Shown here one piece after another: positions 37,091 through 48,862 of a DNA stretch of 64,000 nucleotides (its first letter is position 1; each line of letters starts with the position of its first letter). Source of the stretch: Cherax quadricarinatus. Its lineage: Eukaryota > Arthropoda > Malacostraca > Decapoda > Parastacidae. The notes beneath the pieces are model-generated. The model was not told the origin of the DNA, searched no databases, and saw nothing but the letters and a program-made list of their open reading frames with translations. Location: positions 35,798,840 through 35,862,839 of the forward strand of contig NC_091298.1 in the NCBI RefSeq assembly GCF_038502225.1. Direction: 5' to 3'. A program made the translations under genes and the position numbers.

Positions 37091-38110
37091 GTGCACGATG
37101 TAATGTATAGATCACTTATCTATTCTTATTTTGCAGTGATTTGCGGTAGACGAGTAGATGGAACCCTGGACCACCCAAAGGAGAAGGGCAGGTTGAGCTG
37201 GAGCTGGAGGTATCAGGATTCCCAAGTGTGTGTGTGGTTTGAGGGTAGTCACATCAAATGCCATGCCTAGGTAAGGTATGCTACGTTTTTTTAGGTGTTG
37301 GCTGGGATGCCTCACCTCCATTTTATGTTGGTATAGGGACTGTTGGACCTGGAAGTTTTAGTGAATGTGGGGCTGGCAGTGATGCCCCCCACTGTTTGGG
37401 TCATGTCTCTTGATCCAAGGTGTTTTGGTTCTCCAGGACCTTTTAATTTTTTTTTCTAGTTTTTGGATCACCGCTGGGGTGACTCCAGGGTCCTTGGGAT
37501 GACATGTAGGTGTTGGCCTGGGAGGTCCACCTTTTGGAGGTCTTCAATGATGACTCCAGAGTTTTATGGCCAGAGTCCCACCAACACGTTATGTGACTAT
37601 CCACCCGTTGTTTTTGGGGCCTGATATTTTTCGCTCCCTCCTGTGCTCTCCTGATTCTCGCAGAGGTGTCATGGGGAACCAGTTTTGTTTACTCAAGATT
37701 GCTGCGAGATGGGAGTGATAATGCGATGTTGCTTTCTAAGTAGAATTTAACATGTAAAATCTGTTTTGATTTTCTTTGAACTCCTCCTGGAAAATGTACT
37801 TACTGTTTAAAATATTTTTTTTTTTTGGTGGCACATACACTTTGGTCTGCCTTGCAACATACTGAACTTTGGTGCTACTTCATAAAATGGCATTCCTCAG
37901 GGGCACTTACGTACAAAGTTAACTTGCTCGTTTATAAGTTTGCTTAATGTAATTTAGGTAAAAGGCATCAACGCCGGTGCCTGGCCAGCACTGTGTTGTG
38001 ATGGTGCCTTTTCCTAACACAATTGTCTAAGAGCGTGACTGTGGGCTCGTTTGGCATAGAACTTGATCACTTTTATGTTCGGCGAGTTTCACATGTCTGT
38101 AATCTAGTAC
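37091..38110 (+). other. 3' non-coding part of the Gypsy-type element
   Basis: No reading frame is recognised. 37530-37760 is the diverged partner of 27596-27830. No matching 3' LTR to 30945-32602 was found, so the 3' end of the element is unknown or missing. Confidence 0.45.
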
Positions 38111-38876
38111 CTCAGTTTGTTAATATTGTCAGTGATGACCATAACGCGGGAAGAGGTGCATTTCCTTCTTAAATCGCTTGACCAAGAAAAGGTTGTGGGC
38201 CCAGACAAGTTTAGCCCAAGATTGCTGAGATGTGTAGACCAGCTAGCAGCACCTCTAACCCGCATCTTTCAGCAATGCTTAGTACAGAGTAAATGACCAT
38301 CTCTGTAGAAGGAGGCAAATGTAGTCCCTGTTCACAAAAATAAGAGCAGAGCAGAAATCAGCAACTACAGACCAGTGTCACTCCTGTCAATCACTGGGAA
38401 GCTCCTTTGGACAATAACCTCAAGACGAATACCAAGAGTTTTTTGACTACCACTCACTACTCTGTGACCGTCAATATGGCTTCAGGAAAGGTTACTCTAC
38501 TGCTGATCTGTTGTTAAACCTCTCCACTAAGTGGCACCAGTCAATGGATGAATCCAAAGTCAGCTGTGTGGTTGCACTGGACATTGCTGGTGCTTTCGAC
38601 CGAGTGTGGTACCAGGGCCTCTTGGCAAAACTGCAAGCACTGGAAATTGCAGGCTGTATACTATGTCTCTTCAGTGATTACCTTCATGGTTGATCTGTAA
38701 GGGTAGTTCTCAATGGAACAGAATCACAAAGAGATCCTATTGGGCAGGTGTTCTACAAGGAAGTGTGCTAGGACGATTGTTGTGGAATGTCTACTTCAAT
38801 GACCTTCTTCATCTCAGCCCAGAATCCCATGCATGTGCAGACGACTGTACACTGACATTCACTTATCCAAGAGAGG
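38111..38876 (+). pseudogene. non-LTR RT fragment (plus strand)
   Basis: Motifs in order: a GPDKFSPRLLR segment (38200-38230), SNYRPVSLLSITGKLL (about 38357-38404), RQYGFRKGYSTADLLLNLST, CVVALDIAGAFDRVWYQGLL (38565-38625, motif A), then after a frameshift GVLQGSVLGRLLWNVYFNDL (motif B) and HACADDCTLTF (38829-38861, catalytic ADD). Stops and frameshifts are present. It ends where a minus-strand CR1 copy begins. Confidence 0.85.
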
Positions 38877-38879
38877 AAA

Positions 38880-40075
38880 TATTTTTAGCACGCTATTTAC
38901 ATCCCCTTTATTAATTCCTGTTTTCCAATTATACACTTCAGTTATATCACCCCTAATTCTACGCCTTTCTAGAGAGTGCAGAATCAGGACCTCAACCTAT
39001 CCTCATAGTGAAGATATCTGATACATGGGATCAACTTTGTGATCCTCTTTTGTACGTTTTCCAGTGCATTTATTTCCATTCTATAATATAGTGACCAAAA
39101 CTGTGCAGCATAATCTAAATAAGGCCTAACCAAAGATATATAGAGTTGAAGAGCAACCTGAGGACTCCTATTATTTATATTTCTTGCTATGAAGCCAAGG
39201 ATTCTGTTAGCTTTTTTGTGAACACTAATGCACTGTTGTCTTTGTTTTAGATTACTACTAACCAGAACTCCTAAATCCTTTTTGCAATCCATAATATTAT
39301 CTAGTTTAAATGTGGCATGGTTATTGTCCTGTCCAACATTTAGAACTTTGCATTTGTCTACATTAAACTGCATCTGCTACTTCTCCGACCACTGCATCAG
39401 TCTATTCAAATCATCCTGGAGTGCTGTAATGTCCTCATTAGAATGAATTGGACGGCTTATTTTCGTGTCATTAGCAAATTTGCTTATATCGCTATTTATT
39501 CCCTCATCTATATCGTTTATGTAGATTGTGAACGATAAGGGGCCCAACACTGACCCCTCTGGAACACTGTTTGAGACGTGCCCCCATTCTGATTTCTCCC
39601 CGTTTATGCAAACTCTCTGCTGTCTATTTATCAACCATTTATCAATCAAACCAGGAAAAAAAATTCCTCCTATTCCATGTGCATAAGTTTCCTCAATAGC
39701 CTCTGATATGGAACTCTATCGAAAGCCTTACTGAAGTCCGTATACACAATATCATATTCAATACCATGATCTACCTCCTCAAATACCTTAGCGAAGAAAG
39801 TTAGTAAATTCGTAAGACTGGAATGCCCCTTTGTAAAACCGTGCTGAGATTCATTAATCAATTTATGCCTTTCGAAATGGCTACGAATTGCTTCGGCAAT
39901 TATTGATTCCATCCATAAATTTTCCCATTCTGGAGGTAAGGCTTATTGGTCTATAGTTTGAAGCTAAGGACCTGTCACCTGCCTTGTAAATGGGTATTAC
40001 ATTTGCCATTTTCCACTTGTCAGGCACTATGCCAGTTCGTATGCCAGTCAGTATGCTGAGGTCAGTGGTCACGTG
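38880..40075 (-). pseudogene. CR1-like RT, minus strand
   Basis: From 40072: PDKWKMANVIPIYKAGDRSL and SNYRPISLTSRMGK; 39912-39670: INESQHGFTKGHSSLTNLLT, FSKAFDRVPYQRLL; 39649-39377: GSVLGPLSFTIYINDIDEGI and ISKFANDTKIS; then, after an in-frame stop at 39374-39376, MQFNVDKCKVLNVGQDNNHA and YISLVRPYLDYAAQFWS. The catalytic FADD is FAND here, so Asp is lost in addition to the frameshifts. Its 3' region matches 650-915. Confidence 0.9.
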
Positions 40076-40079
40076 AGGT

Positions 40080-40637
40080 CATACCTCTCCTGAGCTGTCT
40101 GGGTATTAGCGTGTGGTGTTACCAAGCACCATGCCTTTCACGTAGTGTTTTAGATCATTAGGTTAAAGTGTTGAAGAAAAAGATTCTACTTATTCAGGTG
40201 GACAATAGGAGGCTGAAGCTTCACCTAGATGTGTTTGGGAGTGAGTGTGAGATAGTTGGTGCTGGTAAGGAGGAAATGCTTACCACCAGTGAGAGTGGCA
40301 GCCGCTTTAAGTGGCAAGTGGCTCACAGTTCAGGAAGAAGGAAGATAAGGAGGGTTAATAAAGAAGATGTGAAGGTAGGAAATCGATTCTCTGTTATCCA
40401 AGACGAGTGTACTTCAGTGGTTAGTGAGGTTAAAGGTACCCCTGACTCCCTTGCTAGTCAAGGTAATAATATTCTGATTGTGGGAGACTCTCAGGTAAGA
40501 TATATGGACCGTGCTTTTTGTAAAAGAGATAGAAAAGTCAGACAGAGAGTGTGCCTCCCAGGAGCTGGTGTTGGTGACATAGTCAGCAGATTGGATAATA
40601 TTATGTTAGGCAACGGGAACAAGCACATTATCTGGGT
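40080..40637 (+). pseudogene. CR1-like ORF1 with SGNH esterase-like domain (truncated)
   Basis: 40168-40637 is open on the plus strand; its second half reads NILIVGDSQVRYMDRAFCKR, QRVCLPGAGVGDIVSRLDNI, MLGNGNKHIIW. The GDSQV block is the nucleophile motif of SGNH/GDSL-type esterase domains known from ORF1 of CR1 LINEs. The same domain recurs, more decayed, at 54840-55010. The frame is cut at the poly(A)/T end of the Tx1-like element at 40637. Confidence 0.75.
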
Positions 40638-41035
40638 TTTTTTTATATTTTATTTAAAACGTAATATTACAACATAAAAAATAAATATATAGAGAACCAC
40701 CATCCCTTAACAAACAGGTATCCAAATGAGAATTCATAAGTCCAGTACACCATATGAATTGCTCAACATTCGGACAGTCGCTATATACACTTGGAGTCAC
40801 CTAGGATGTTCATCATGCATAAATAAAAATCAGATAAGAGCTTTGTGGCCACATATGTCATCCTAGTACAAAAATGCACTAAAAGACATGCTATAATAAA
40901 TCATATACCACTATCTCCTCCACCACAATAGATTTTATATAATCACATAGCTAGACCTATAGCATATATGTTTACCAACATATTTTATAACACTTAAAAC
41001 ATTATGACAAAATAATAATATAAAACATCAATACA

Positions 41036-41640
41036 CGATGTTACATTACAGCGGTTCGAGCCCATAATAACAATATTTAAATGTTACATTACAGTGGTTC
41101 AAACCCATAATAACAATATATAAATGTTACATTACAGTGGTACAAACCCATAATAACAATATATAAATGTTACATTACAGTGGTACAAACACATAATAAC
41201 AATATATAAATGTTACATTACAGTGGTACAAACCCATAATAACAATATATAAATGTTACATTACAGTGATACAAACCCATAATAACAATATATAAATGTT
41301 ACATTACAGTGGTACAAACCCATAATAACAATATATAAATGTTACATTACAGTGGTACAAACACATAATAACAATATATAAATGTTACATTACAGTGGTA
41401 CAAACACATAATAACAATATATAAATGTTACATTACAGTGGTACAAACACATAATAACAATATATAAATGTTACATTACAGTGGTACAAACACATAATAA
41501 CAATATATAAATGTTACATTACAGTGGTACAAACACATAATAACAATATATAAATGTTACATTACAGTGGTACAAACACATAATAACAATATATAAATGT
41601 TACATTACAGTGGTACAAACACATAATAACAATATATAAA
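41036..41640. repeat. 43-bp minisatellite, about 14 copies, in the Tx1-like 3' UTR
   Basis: Unit AATGTTACATTACAGTGGTA followed by CAAACCCATAATAACAATAT and ATA repeats with a strict 43-bp period. Copies differ mainly at CCC/CAC and GGT/GAT. No unique spacers. Confidence 0.97.
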
Positions 41641-42499
41641 TGAAAACAAAACACAGAACGTAAATCGCAACACAAAGAAACATATAGTTTAATATGCAGA
41701 CATAAAACAGATGTTCATGGAAAACTAGAAATGAAACATTATAACAACCCGTATGCAACATCCCTGTGCAAATAGTTACTATAAGAATTCAACACACACT
41801 ACAACCTCCCCCCTTATTCCCAACAGCTGTATCTGCCGTCACCATCATAACCAAGACTATAAAATAACATTAATTAACATGGTTAAAAATAGAAACATTC
41901 TGAAACACACTTTATACATAACCACATTCCTGCATACCCGAGGAAATACAAATGCATAAACACATGTATAACATACGTACAAAAACCACAATGAATACAG
42001 CGGTATACACAGACACAGCATACCTCTCCAAAAGCGTAATTAAACCCCTACATAACAATACAGCATAATAAAATAGTCTACAGAAACATACCATCACTTC
42101 ATAGAAGTACTAAGTATTAATAATAATATATAAAAATTAAAATCCAAAAAAAAAAAAAACATAAATCAACGTATCTTAATACAGAAGCTTTCTTAAACAT
42201 GTTTCATACATAGCCACATCCCTGTAAGACACAGGAAGTACATTTGTTAAAAATGATACATTAGCATAATAAGAACCTTCACAGTCATCTTGCACACAAG
42301 AGGCTCACAGTCACATAAAGTACCAGACTTCATACCTTGCTAAATTAAAGCTCCATCTTACTCATACCAGTTTCTCAACCCCTCACTTCGCATAACACAT
42401 GTCATTAAAAATTCCCTGACACCAAGCCACTCACTTGACCCACACAACTCGCATTACACCTCTTGTCCTCCAAATGCACCAATCACGCCCGCGCCTTCC

Positions 42500-45400
42500 T
42501 CAAGAAGCCAGCCTCGTCACGTCCCCTGAATTTGTAATGCCCATAAGTCCTCCACTCTAAAGCTACGATATCCATCTGAAAATTTGGAATACCATCTATT
42601 GCCAGTGATATTCTTATTCCTCCTTTGTGTCCCATAAAATATCGCTGCCAGGGCCCTAATTCGCTCCCCCACCGGCGCTCTCCGTAAAACCCACGAAGTA
42701 TACACGAAGTCGGCTACCAGATAACCCATCGCATTTTGTACCAGCACCCCCCCCCCTCACATCCAAGCTTAATGCCCGTAGAACAGAAATACCACCCCCA
42801 CCCACCATACGTAAAACCCTGCTAAACCACTCTCTCACTGGTTCCAACCTTTCACAAAAATATACTGCATGGAAAACAGTGTCAATACCCCCACACTCAC
42901 ATTCCCGTCCCTCCTGCACACGCCTATTACCTAATACCTCCCCCGACGGCAATATATTATGGAGAAATTTAAACATTACTTCCCGCACCAGAGCCTTCAA
43001 TAGCAACCCTTGCAGGCGCCCCCATATATCACTTCATGCATACATCGGATACAAACTCTCAACCCTAGCAACTACCTCCCCACCACCCACCCGAGCCAGT
43101 GTTCCTATCTTAACCCCGCAGGGTTCCCTTGCATAACACAACAACCTCAACATTCCCTCACACACCTGAACATCCCTACCCCTCGCCCAACGTACCAAGT
43201 CCCTTCTCACCCATGCCAAACCTGTACCTGTGATTCTGCCCTCCCTCAAATAACTATGTTTAACGTACATACCCAACAACCTTAGATGCAGTGCCATTAA
43301 CCCCAGCCCTCCCTGGCGTACCGGTAAACACAACATCTCTCGACAACCAATCACTACCCGAACCCCAAATATAGTGATACACAAGCTTCAACAGACGCTT
43401 CTCATCACATGTTTCCAAGGGATATATACCTGCCACATGCCATAGCTTACTATACAGTTTCACATTCACCACAATAGCACACTGGTGCAGCGTCAAACCT
43501 CCTGTATGCAAACCCGCTAATCTACCCTACACCCTATCTACAGCTTCTTTCGAATTCACCTTCCGTGCCTCCAGGATATTTTCCATGTGAACAACCCCAC
43601 ATACCTTAAGTCTACTTACCAAGGACCAACCTTCACCCTGTTCGTATACCCCACCCACACTATCCCCCACCCTCAATAACATCGACTTGTCTCTATTAAG
43701 CGTCATCCCTGTTGCCATGCCAAAACTCTCCACCAACTCACTAACCCTAGGTAAATCTTCAGACCTTCTAAATAGCACTGTGGTGTCATCAACATATCCA
43801 ACGATCCCCGGTTCCACAGACACCCCATCCCACACCATCCCTTCCCATACGCCCCAACGCACAGCCCTATAGAACGGGTCCTGGAGTAATGCAAAGAGAA
43901 GCTGCGACACAGGGCATCCCTGCCTTAAGCCCCTTTCTATCCTAACAGGTTGACCTAATCTACCATTCACTTGTACCCTAACCATTGCCTTCTCATACAG
44001 CACCTTAGCCCAACTGACGATTTCCTTCCCAAACCCCTGCCATTGCATAAACTTCCACAACGCCTCACGCTCCACACAGTCATACACTGCATGTCAATCT
44101 AATGCTAAAACCCCACCCTTGATGTTTCCCCCACTTTCATCTATAAACCTACGTATAATCCCCTGCCCCACACACATCGAACGCCCAGGCACTCCATATT
44201 GACCCTCGTCCAAAACGCTGGCAAGAACACCTTTCAACCTATTTCCCAACACTTTAGCAATGATCTTGTAATCGCCGCACATTAAGGTGATTGAACGGTA
44301 GTCATGCACACATTCACAAGTCTTTCTTTTAGGGACCATGACCACTACAACCGTTCTCTGCTGTTCCCCCAACCTACCCCTGGTTTTCATGGCATTAAAT
44401 AACTCCACTAAAAACTCACGCAAACACTCCCAGTTTTCCCTATAAAAATCACAAGGGATGCCATCAATACCAGGCGATTTACCCATGCTCATCCCCTCCA
44501 CTGTCACCCTAATCTCCTCACTTATAGGCCCACCCAAACTCAATCGATCCTCATGCACTAGATTACAGTTTACCCATTCGCCCATTGCGCCTAACGCCTC
44601 ACAATTTACCCCCACACTTTTAACATTCTTCTCGTACCACGCATCCACATAACAACCCATACCCTCTGTAGACGAAAGCACCTGCCCCTGACGATATCCC
44701 GCCAATTGCTCCTGTACCAGCAAACTCATCACCTCTGTTGCTCTACGACGAGTCCCCTGCTCCCGCAAGACATACGCCGACGGACGGTCCCCCCATAAGA
44801 CCTCATCAAGGCCCCCTGCAACCCTTGCAGCATCAAAATTGCGATTTTGAATATCCCTAATCTGTTGTTTCAAACCCTCAATCTCACCCATCTGATATGC
44901 ACCCCCCCCCCCTCCCATACAGCATTCTTGTAGTTGACCCTCAAGGTAATTTAAAATCCCATATTGAAACTGCCTCTCTTCCTTTCCCCTCTTCTGATAA
45001 AAATCCCTCACCTTTCCCTTACCGACCGAGTCCCACCACCCAATGACATCACCCCCCCCTCCATCAGCCCACCACCTTTTCCAAGCATGCGCGAAAGATT
45101 CCCTCCCCTCCCCTGTTTTCAATAACCCAACATTCATCTTCCAGAAACCTCTGAAACGCTTCGGCAAACCCTCCCAATTTAAATCCACCAGAACCCCACG
45201 ATGATCAGAGAAGCTTACATTCAACGCACGCACACTGCTCACCCTCACCCCCCGAGATACATAAATACGATCAAGCCTCGCCGCATAATCACGCTTAATA
45301 AACGTATGCGTCACTCCGCTCACCTCCCCTCCAACATCCACTACATTCACACCTCTCAACAGATCCCCTAAAAACCCCGAAAAAAAAACTCCCCCTAGGC

Positions 45401-45870
45401 TCTACATCCTTACGTCGGACAACACAGTTCCAATCACCCCCTATAATTGTAATTCCTGGCAGCGATCTGAAATGGTAGACAAGGACATCCCTAAAGAATC
45501 TATTTTTAACACCCATATCCCCTTCTGCCGGCCCATACACCCCAATGAAACCCACCCGAACCCCTTCCCACATACCCTCGACCCTAACCACCCGCCCCTC
45601 CTCCCCTACCTCACACCTATGCAAAAGAAACAGGCTGGCTTCCTTAATTAAAAGTGCCACACCACCTTTCAGTCGTGTAGAGCAACCCATGTACACGTCA
45701 TATCCGGTAATTGACAATTCACCTAAATATTTATAATTATGCTCCTGCAAGAACACAAGGTCTGGCACATATCTCCTCAAATAACCCTCCAGAACTTTAC
45801 ATTTGCCCACTGCCTTCAACCTATTAACATTTAAAGTAAGACACCTGAAGGCCGTAATGAGGGCTTTCCC
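42500..45870 (-). pseudogene. Tx1/L1-like ORF2: APE endonuclease and RT
   Basis: EN: CLTLNVNRLKAVGKC (about 45840), PDLVFLQEHNYKYL, GGVALLIKEA, GVYGPAEG, ITIIGGDWNCVV; after a frameshift near 45360, RLDRIYVSRG and SFSDHRGVLVDL. RT: SPGIDGIPCDFYRENWE, YRSITLMCGDYKIIAKVLGN, GQYGVPGRSM, GLRQGCPVSQLLFALL and catalytic GYVDDTTVLF (about 43785). Breaks: TGA at 44091-44093 (likely from TGG), TAG at 43524-43526, frameshift near 43380. The C-terminal part holds a Cys/His motif CECGGIDTVFHAVYFC (about 42860-42910). The order and the YVDD box fit the Tx1/L1 clade. Mildly decayed, non-functional. Confidence 0.88.
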
Positions 45871-45879
45871 TTACACACC

Positions 45880-46815
45880 CTGTCGAGATTTTTGGCCTTA
45901 TCTGCTGTGTTTATTATAACTATATATAATGAACACTTAGCTGATAAATGACAGCAAATCGTCTACACAGCCGCCCCTGCAGACGAGGTCTAGAAGCTGT
46001 CGAAACCATCACAACAGTGGGCTGTCAAGAGATACAATTTGTAAGTATAAATTACCCCTAGGGGGTGTTATGTCAGCATATTTCATTCGATGATGGCTGA
46101 CGAAATACCTACTTGTTTGGACTCAAAAGTCCACACCTTACTGCCGATTATAGGTTGATTACAAACTCCTTGTGACTCAAGAATTGCGCAATCCCCCGAT
46201 CTACAAGAAATTCGTAACATACCTTGCTCTTTGTAACGTGAGCTATGGTGTTCTCAACACCTTCGACAGATATCGGTGACTTGATAGAAGCTGAAGTGTC
46301 CTTGGATGTCCACGTCTTCCATTGCCTAGGAAACGCACACTGGTACACTATGTTCCACAAGATTTGTCTTTATTGTTCACAATGTATCACAAGAGAAGCT
46401 GATCACACTTTTCTTATGTTTATCGTGTTTTGTGAGACACTTTGTCCACACTAACGCACAGATCAGTGTTCTTTGCTAGTTATCCTGGCGTCAGTGTCAC
46501 TCTCACTAGAGTCAAAGATAGTCTCCCAGACGCCACAGTGCTCCATGCCGTCACTGCCCCCAGCACAGAAAAAAACGCTGACCTAGTACCTTGCATCCTT
46601 GTCACCTCCTCGATGAAGCAAAGCAGAATGTTTGTTTCTTGCTGTCTTAATCATAGACAACAATGTACACTATCTTTACTATGGTAATAAAGTGGGAGCA
46701 GGATTTTCCTTAATTGTCCTGCTAAAGTAAGAATGTATTGTCTCTTATAAAAATACATGTTGCAACACCGCTGCAAGGAGCAGAGGTCACTTGACTACGT
46801 CGCATAGCATCTGTG
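45880..46815. other. non-coding interval between Tx1-like ORF1 and ORF2
   Basis: No frame continues either ORF and no domain was recognised. Its AT content is higher than that of the GC-rich ORFs on each side. It may be a genuine long inter-ORF spacer or a later insertion such as a solo LTR; no target duplication was identified. Confidence 0.45.
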
Positions 46816-46816
46816 A

Positions 46817-48151
46817 TCAATTACTCGCTCTAGCAGTAAACAAGACGCTCGCCCCTTCTGAGTGGCCCCTCAGGGCTGAGAGGGCTGAAGGGGGCTGATA
46901 CCCCCCTCCTAGAGAAAATTTCTCCACACACCCCAACACACTTAGAACCATGGCGAGAAACCCCACCACGCCCCCACACTTCCCATCACCTTCACCTTGC
47001 TCACGCTCCACATTCTTTAAACCACCTTTCTCTCTAGGCGTTGGATCATGCCAGGTTTTCTTCTCCGTCCTTTGCCCAGGCGTCAAAACATCCTCACTAT
47101 CAGAAATGACAGCCGTCCTCTTGCGAGAGCCACGCTTCTCACGCTTCGCCTCCTCCTGGGCATCTTCCCTGTGGACCTCCACTGCCACACTCTGGACCCG
47201 CCCCTCATCACTCACAACCTTCTCATTTAGGCCACCCACCTCAGCATCTACACTCACATCATCCAAGCCAGCATTGACCGAAAGATCCAGTAAGCCGTCA
47301 AGGGCCTCCTGAATTGTAGCTTCCAAAACATGGTGTGCAATTGCTGACTCCTCACCACTCTTCGCCGACACCAAGCCTACGTCCTCGTCAAGTCCAGTGA
47401 GTGTCACACACTCAGGCGACGACGCCTCCTCCCTCTCCACCTCCACACTCCACGCCTCCCGTTACAAAGGCTTACGTTGCGTTGCCATTGCATACGTCAG
47501 TTGGTCCGTAGTACCATCAGATCCCGCCTCAGCTTTAGGTTTCCCACGTCTCGTTTGACAAGTCGGCGCTATGTGGTCGTACGCCCCACACACACGGCAC
47601 GTACGCCTCTGACCTGAGTATGTTACGTACACCTGAGTCCGGAAGTCCTCCATTCCCACATAAGATGGAATAGGATGCCTTAGGGACATTTTCAGGGAAA
47701 ACATCCCTTCAGGGAAGCCAACTAGTGGCCCATGTCGCCAACGTCCCAATGTCGCCATGTGGATCGTCCCATATCGTCCAAACACCTGCCGTAAATCACT
47801 TTCATCCGCCTCGAAAGGTACATTACGCACCTTGACCCAGGTGTAGAATCTTGAATCGTCTTGAAGACGGACACTAACGCCAGGGGTAACCGTCTTAACC
47901 ACATCCTGATACTTGGCCACAATGTTGTCATATGTACTGCTCAGCCGGAACTTGACGAAAATGCGTGCCACACCATTCAGTGAGACTCCATAAAGATCTT
48001 CATTAGCGATACCGTACGTATCCCCCAATATCGCCGTCAGCAACATGTTGGTATTCTGGGCAGTAAGCACGCCCCTCACTAATTCCAAACAGATAGTGTT
48101 CACGCGTCTGCGGCCACTCTCCGCCATGATGAAAAAACTGTCACCTGCCAC
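46817..48151 (-). pseudogene. Tx1-like ORF1: RRM and CCHC zinc knuckle, one stop
   Basis: 48151 to 47462 reads as an RNA-binding protein: YTWVKVRNVPFEADESDLRQ, VFGRYGTIHMATLGRW (RRM-like, about 47830-47745), then RRTCRVCGAYDHIAPTCQTR (CCHC knuckle, about 47605-47560). A TAA at 47459-47461 interrupts it, and the same frame continues from 47446 to 46817 with an acidic and basic low-complexity tail (EEAKREKRGSRKRTAVISDS). RRM plus CCHC is a known ORF1 layout in this LINE clade, where it binds the element RNA. Confidence 0.85.
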
Positions 48152-48290
48152 CAGGGGTCAGAGCGCAGTTTCAAGTACATCCTCTCTACTCAAGAGTTGA
48201 GAGACGAATATGAAAACTGCGCAGAAAGCCAGATGATTAGGGAGCTACTGCGCAGCCTGTCCGCACGGCCCAAGTGCAATGTGGACAAAT

Positions 48291-48640
48291 GTTAAATTTG
48301 TTAAGATTATTGTGTAAATAGCTTGTCATTCAGAGAAGAACAAGCAGAAAGTGAAAAAAAATAGCTAGGGATGATAGGATTGTAGTAATCCATCTGTTAA
48401 ATACGTTAACATACTTATTCAGCCTTTTTAGAGTTACTAGGACAGAATTAACTGTAAATTGTTCTTCCCTGCTAGTGATTTTATCATCACTTTCATTACC
48501 ACATCAATGAAGAACACTGCGGACATATTCGATGTCTCGTCTTTCTTTAAACACAGTATCTAGGTCCTGTGTACTTGCAATATTAGCTCAAATTACCCTA
48601 CATAGTTATTAGCTCTGAGTCGATCTGTTTAGCCTCCTCC
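48291..48640. other. no gene recognised
   Basis: AT-rich flank to the right of the Tx1-like element. Confidence 0.45.
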
Positions 48641-48641
48641 A

Positions 48642-48862
48642 ACACTTGTACAACATATGTGGAAACATTTCGCAGCTAGTGGCTTCCTCAGTTTATTATA
48701 GAGGGGAATGGTTGAAGATAAGAAGGAGTTTGAGGTAATTAGTCCCTTTCATCTTCTACCATTCTTCTGTTTATTGGACTGAGGAAGCCACTGGTTTGCG
48801 ATGCGTTCTCGCAGTAAAGATAATCAAGTGTTGAACAAGTGTCTCATTCATCAACTTGTAGG
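48642..48862. mobile_element. foldback element, small and decayed (family A-like)
   Basis: The left arm (GAAACATTTCGCAGCTAGTG then GCTTCCTCAGT) and right arm (GGACTGAGGAAGCCACTGGT, GCGATGCGTT, AAAGATAATCAAGTGTTG) are inverted relative to each other around about 48750. The core reads CUGAGGA-A-GCCAC..., the variable core position being G here and U at 33541; stem II is damaged. Confidence 0.7.

Larger units (their letters stand above)
40637..48290 (-). mobile_element. Tx1/L1-like LINE, about 7.6 kb, minus strand
   Basis: The 3' end lies at 40637 (T-run GTTTTTTTTATATTTTATTT, a poly(A) tail on the minus strand). The 3' UTR to about 42500 includes a 43-bp minisatellite. ORF2 (45870-42500) and ORF1 (48151-46817) are both recognisable with few breaks. 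The region 48152-48290 is a probable 5' UTR. A roughly 930-bp non-coding interval separates the ORFs. The right boundary is approximate and no target duplication was found. Confidence 0.8.

Noticed and set aside
38880..40637. Single CR1 with simple twin-priming inversion
   Set aside because: The two parts are not contiguous in the element (endonuclease and part of ORF1 missing), so a single event is not established.
41036..41640. CRISPR-like array
   Set aside because: The 43-bp unit is a continuous tandem repeat; variation is scattered point changes, not spacers.
42656..43136. Plus-strand Pro/Ser/Thr-rich frames
   Set aside because: Antisense of the GC-rich Tx1-like ORF2 C-terminal region.
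46950..47312. Plus-strand 120-residue open frame
   Set aside because: Shadow of the minus-strand Tx1-like ORF1, which has RRM and CCHC motifs.
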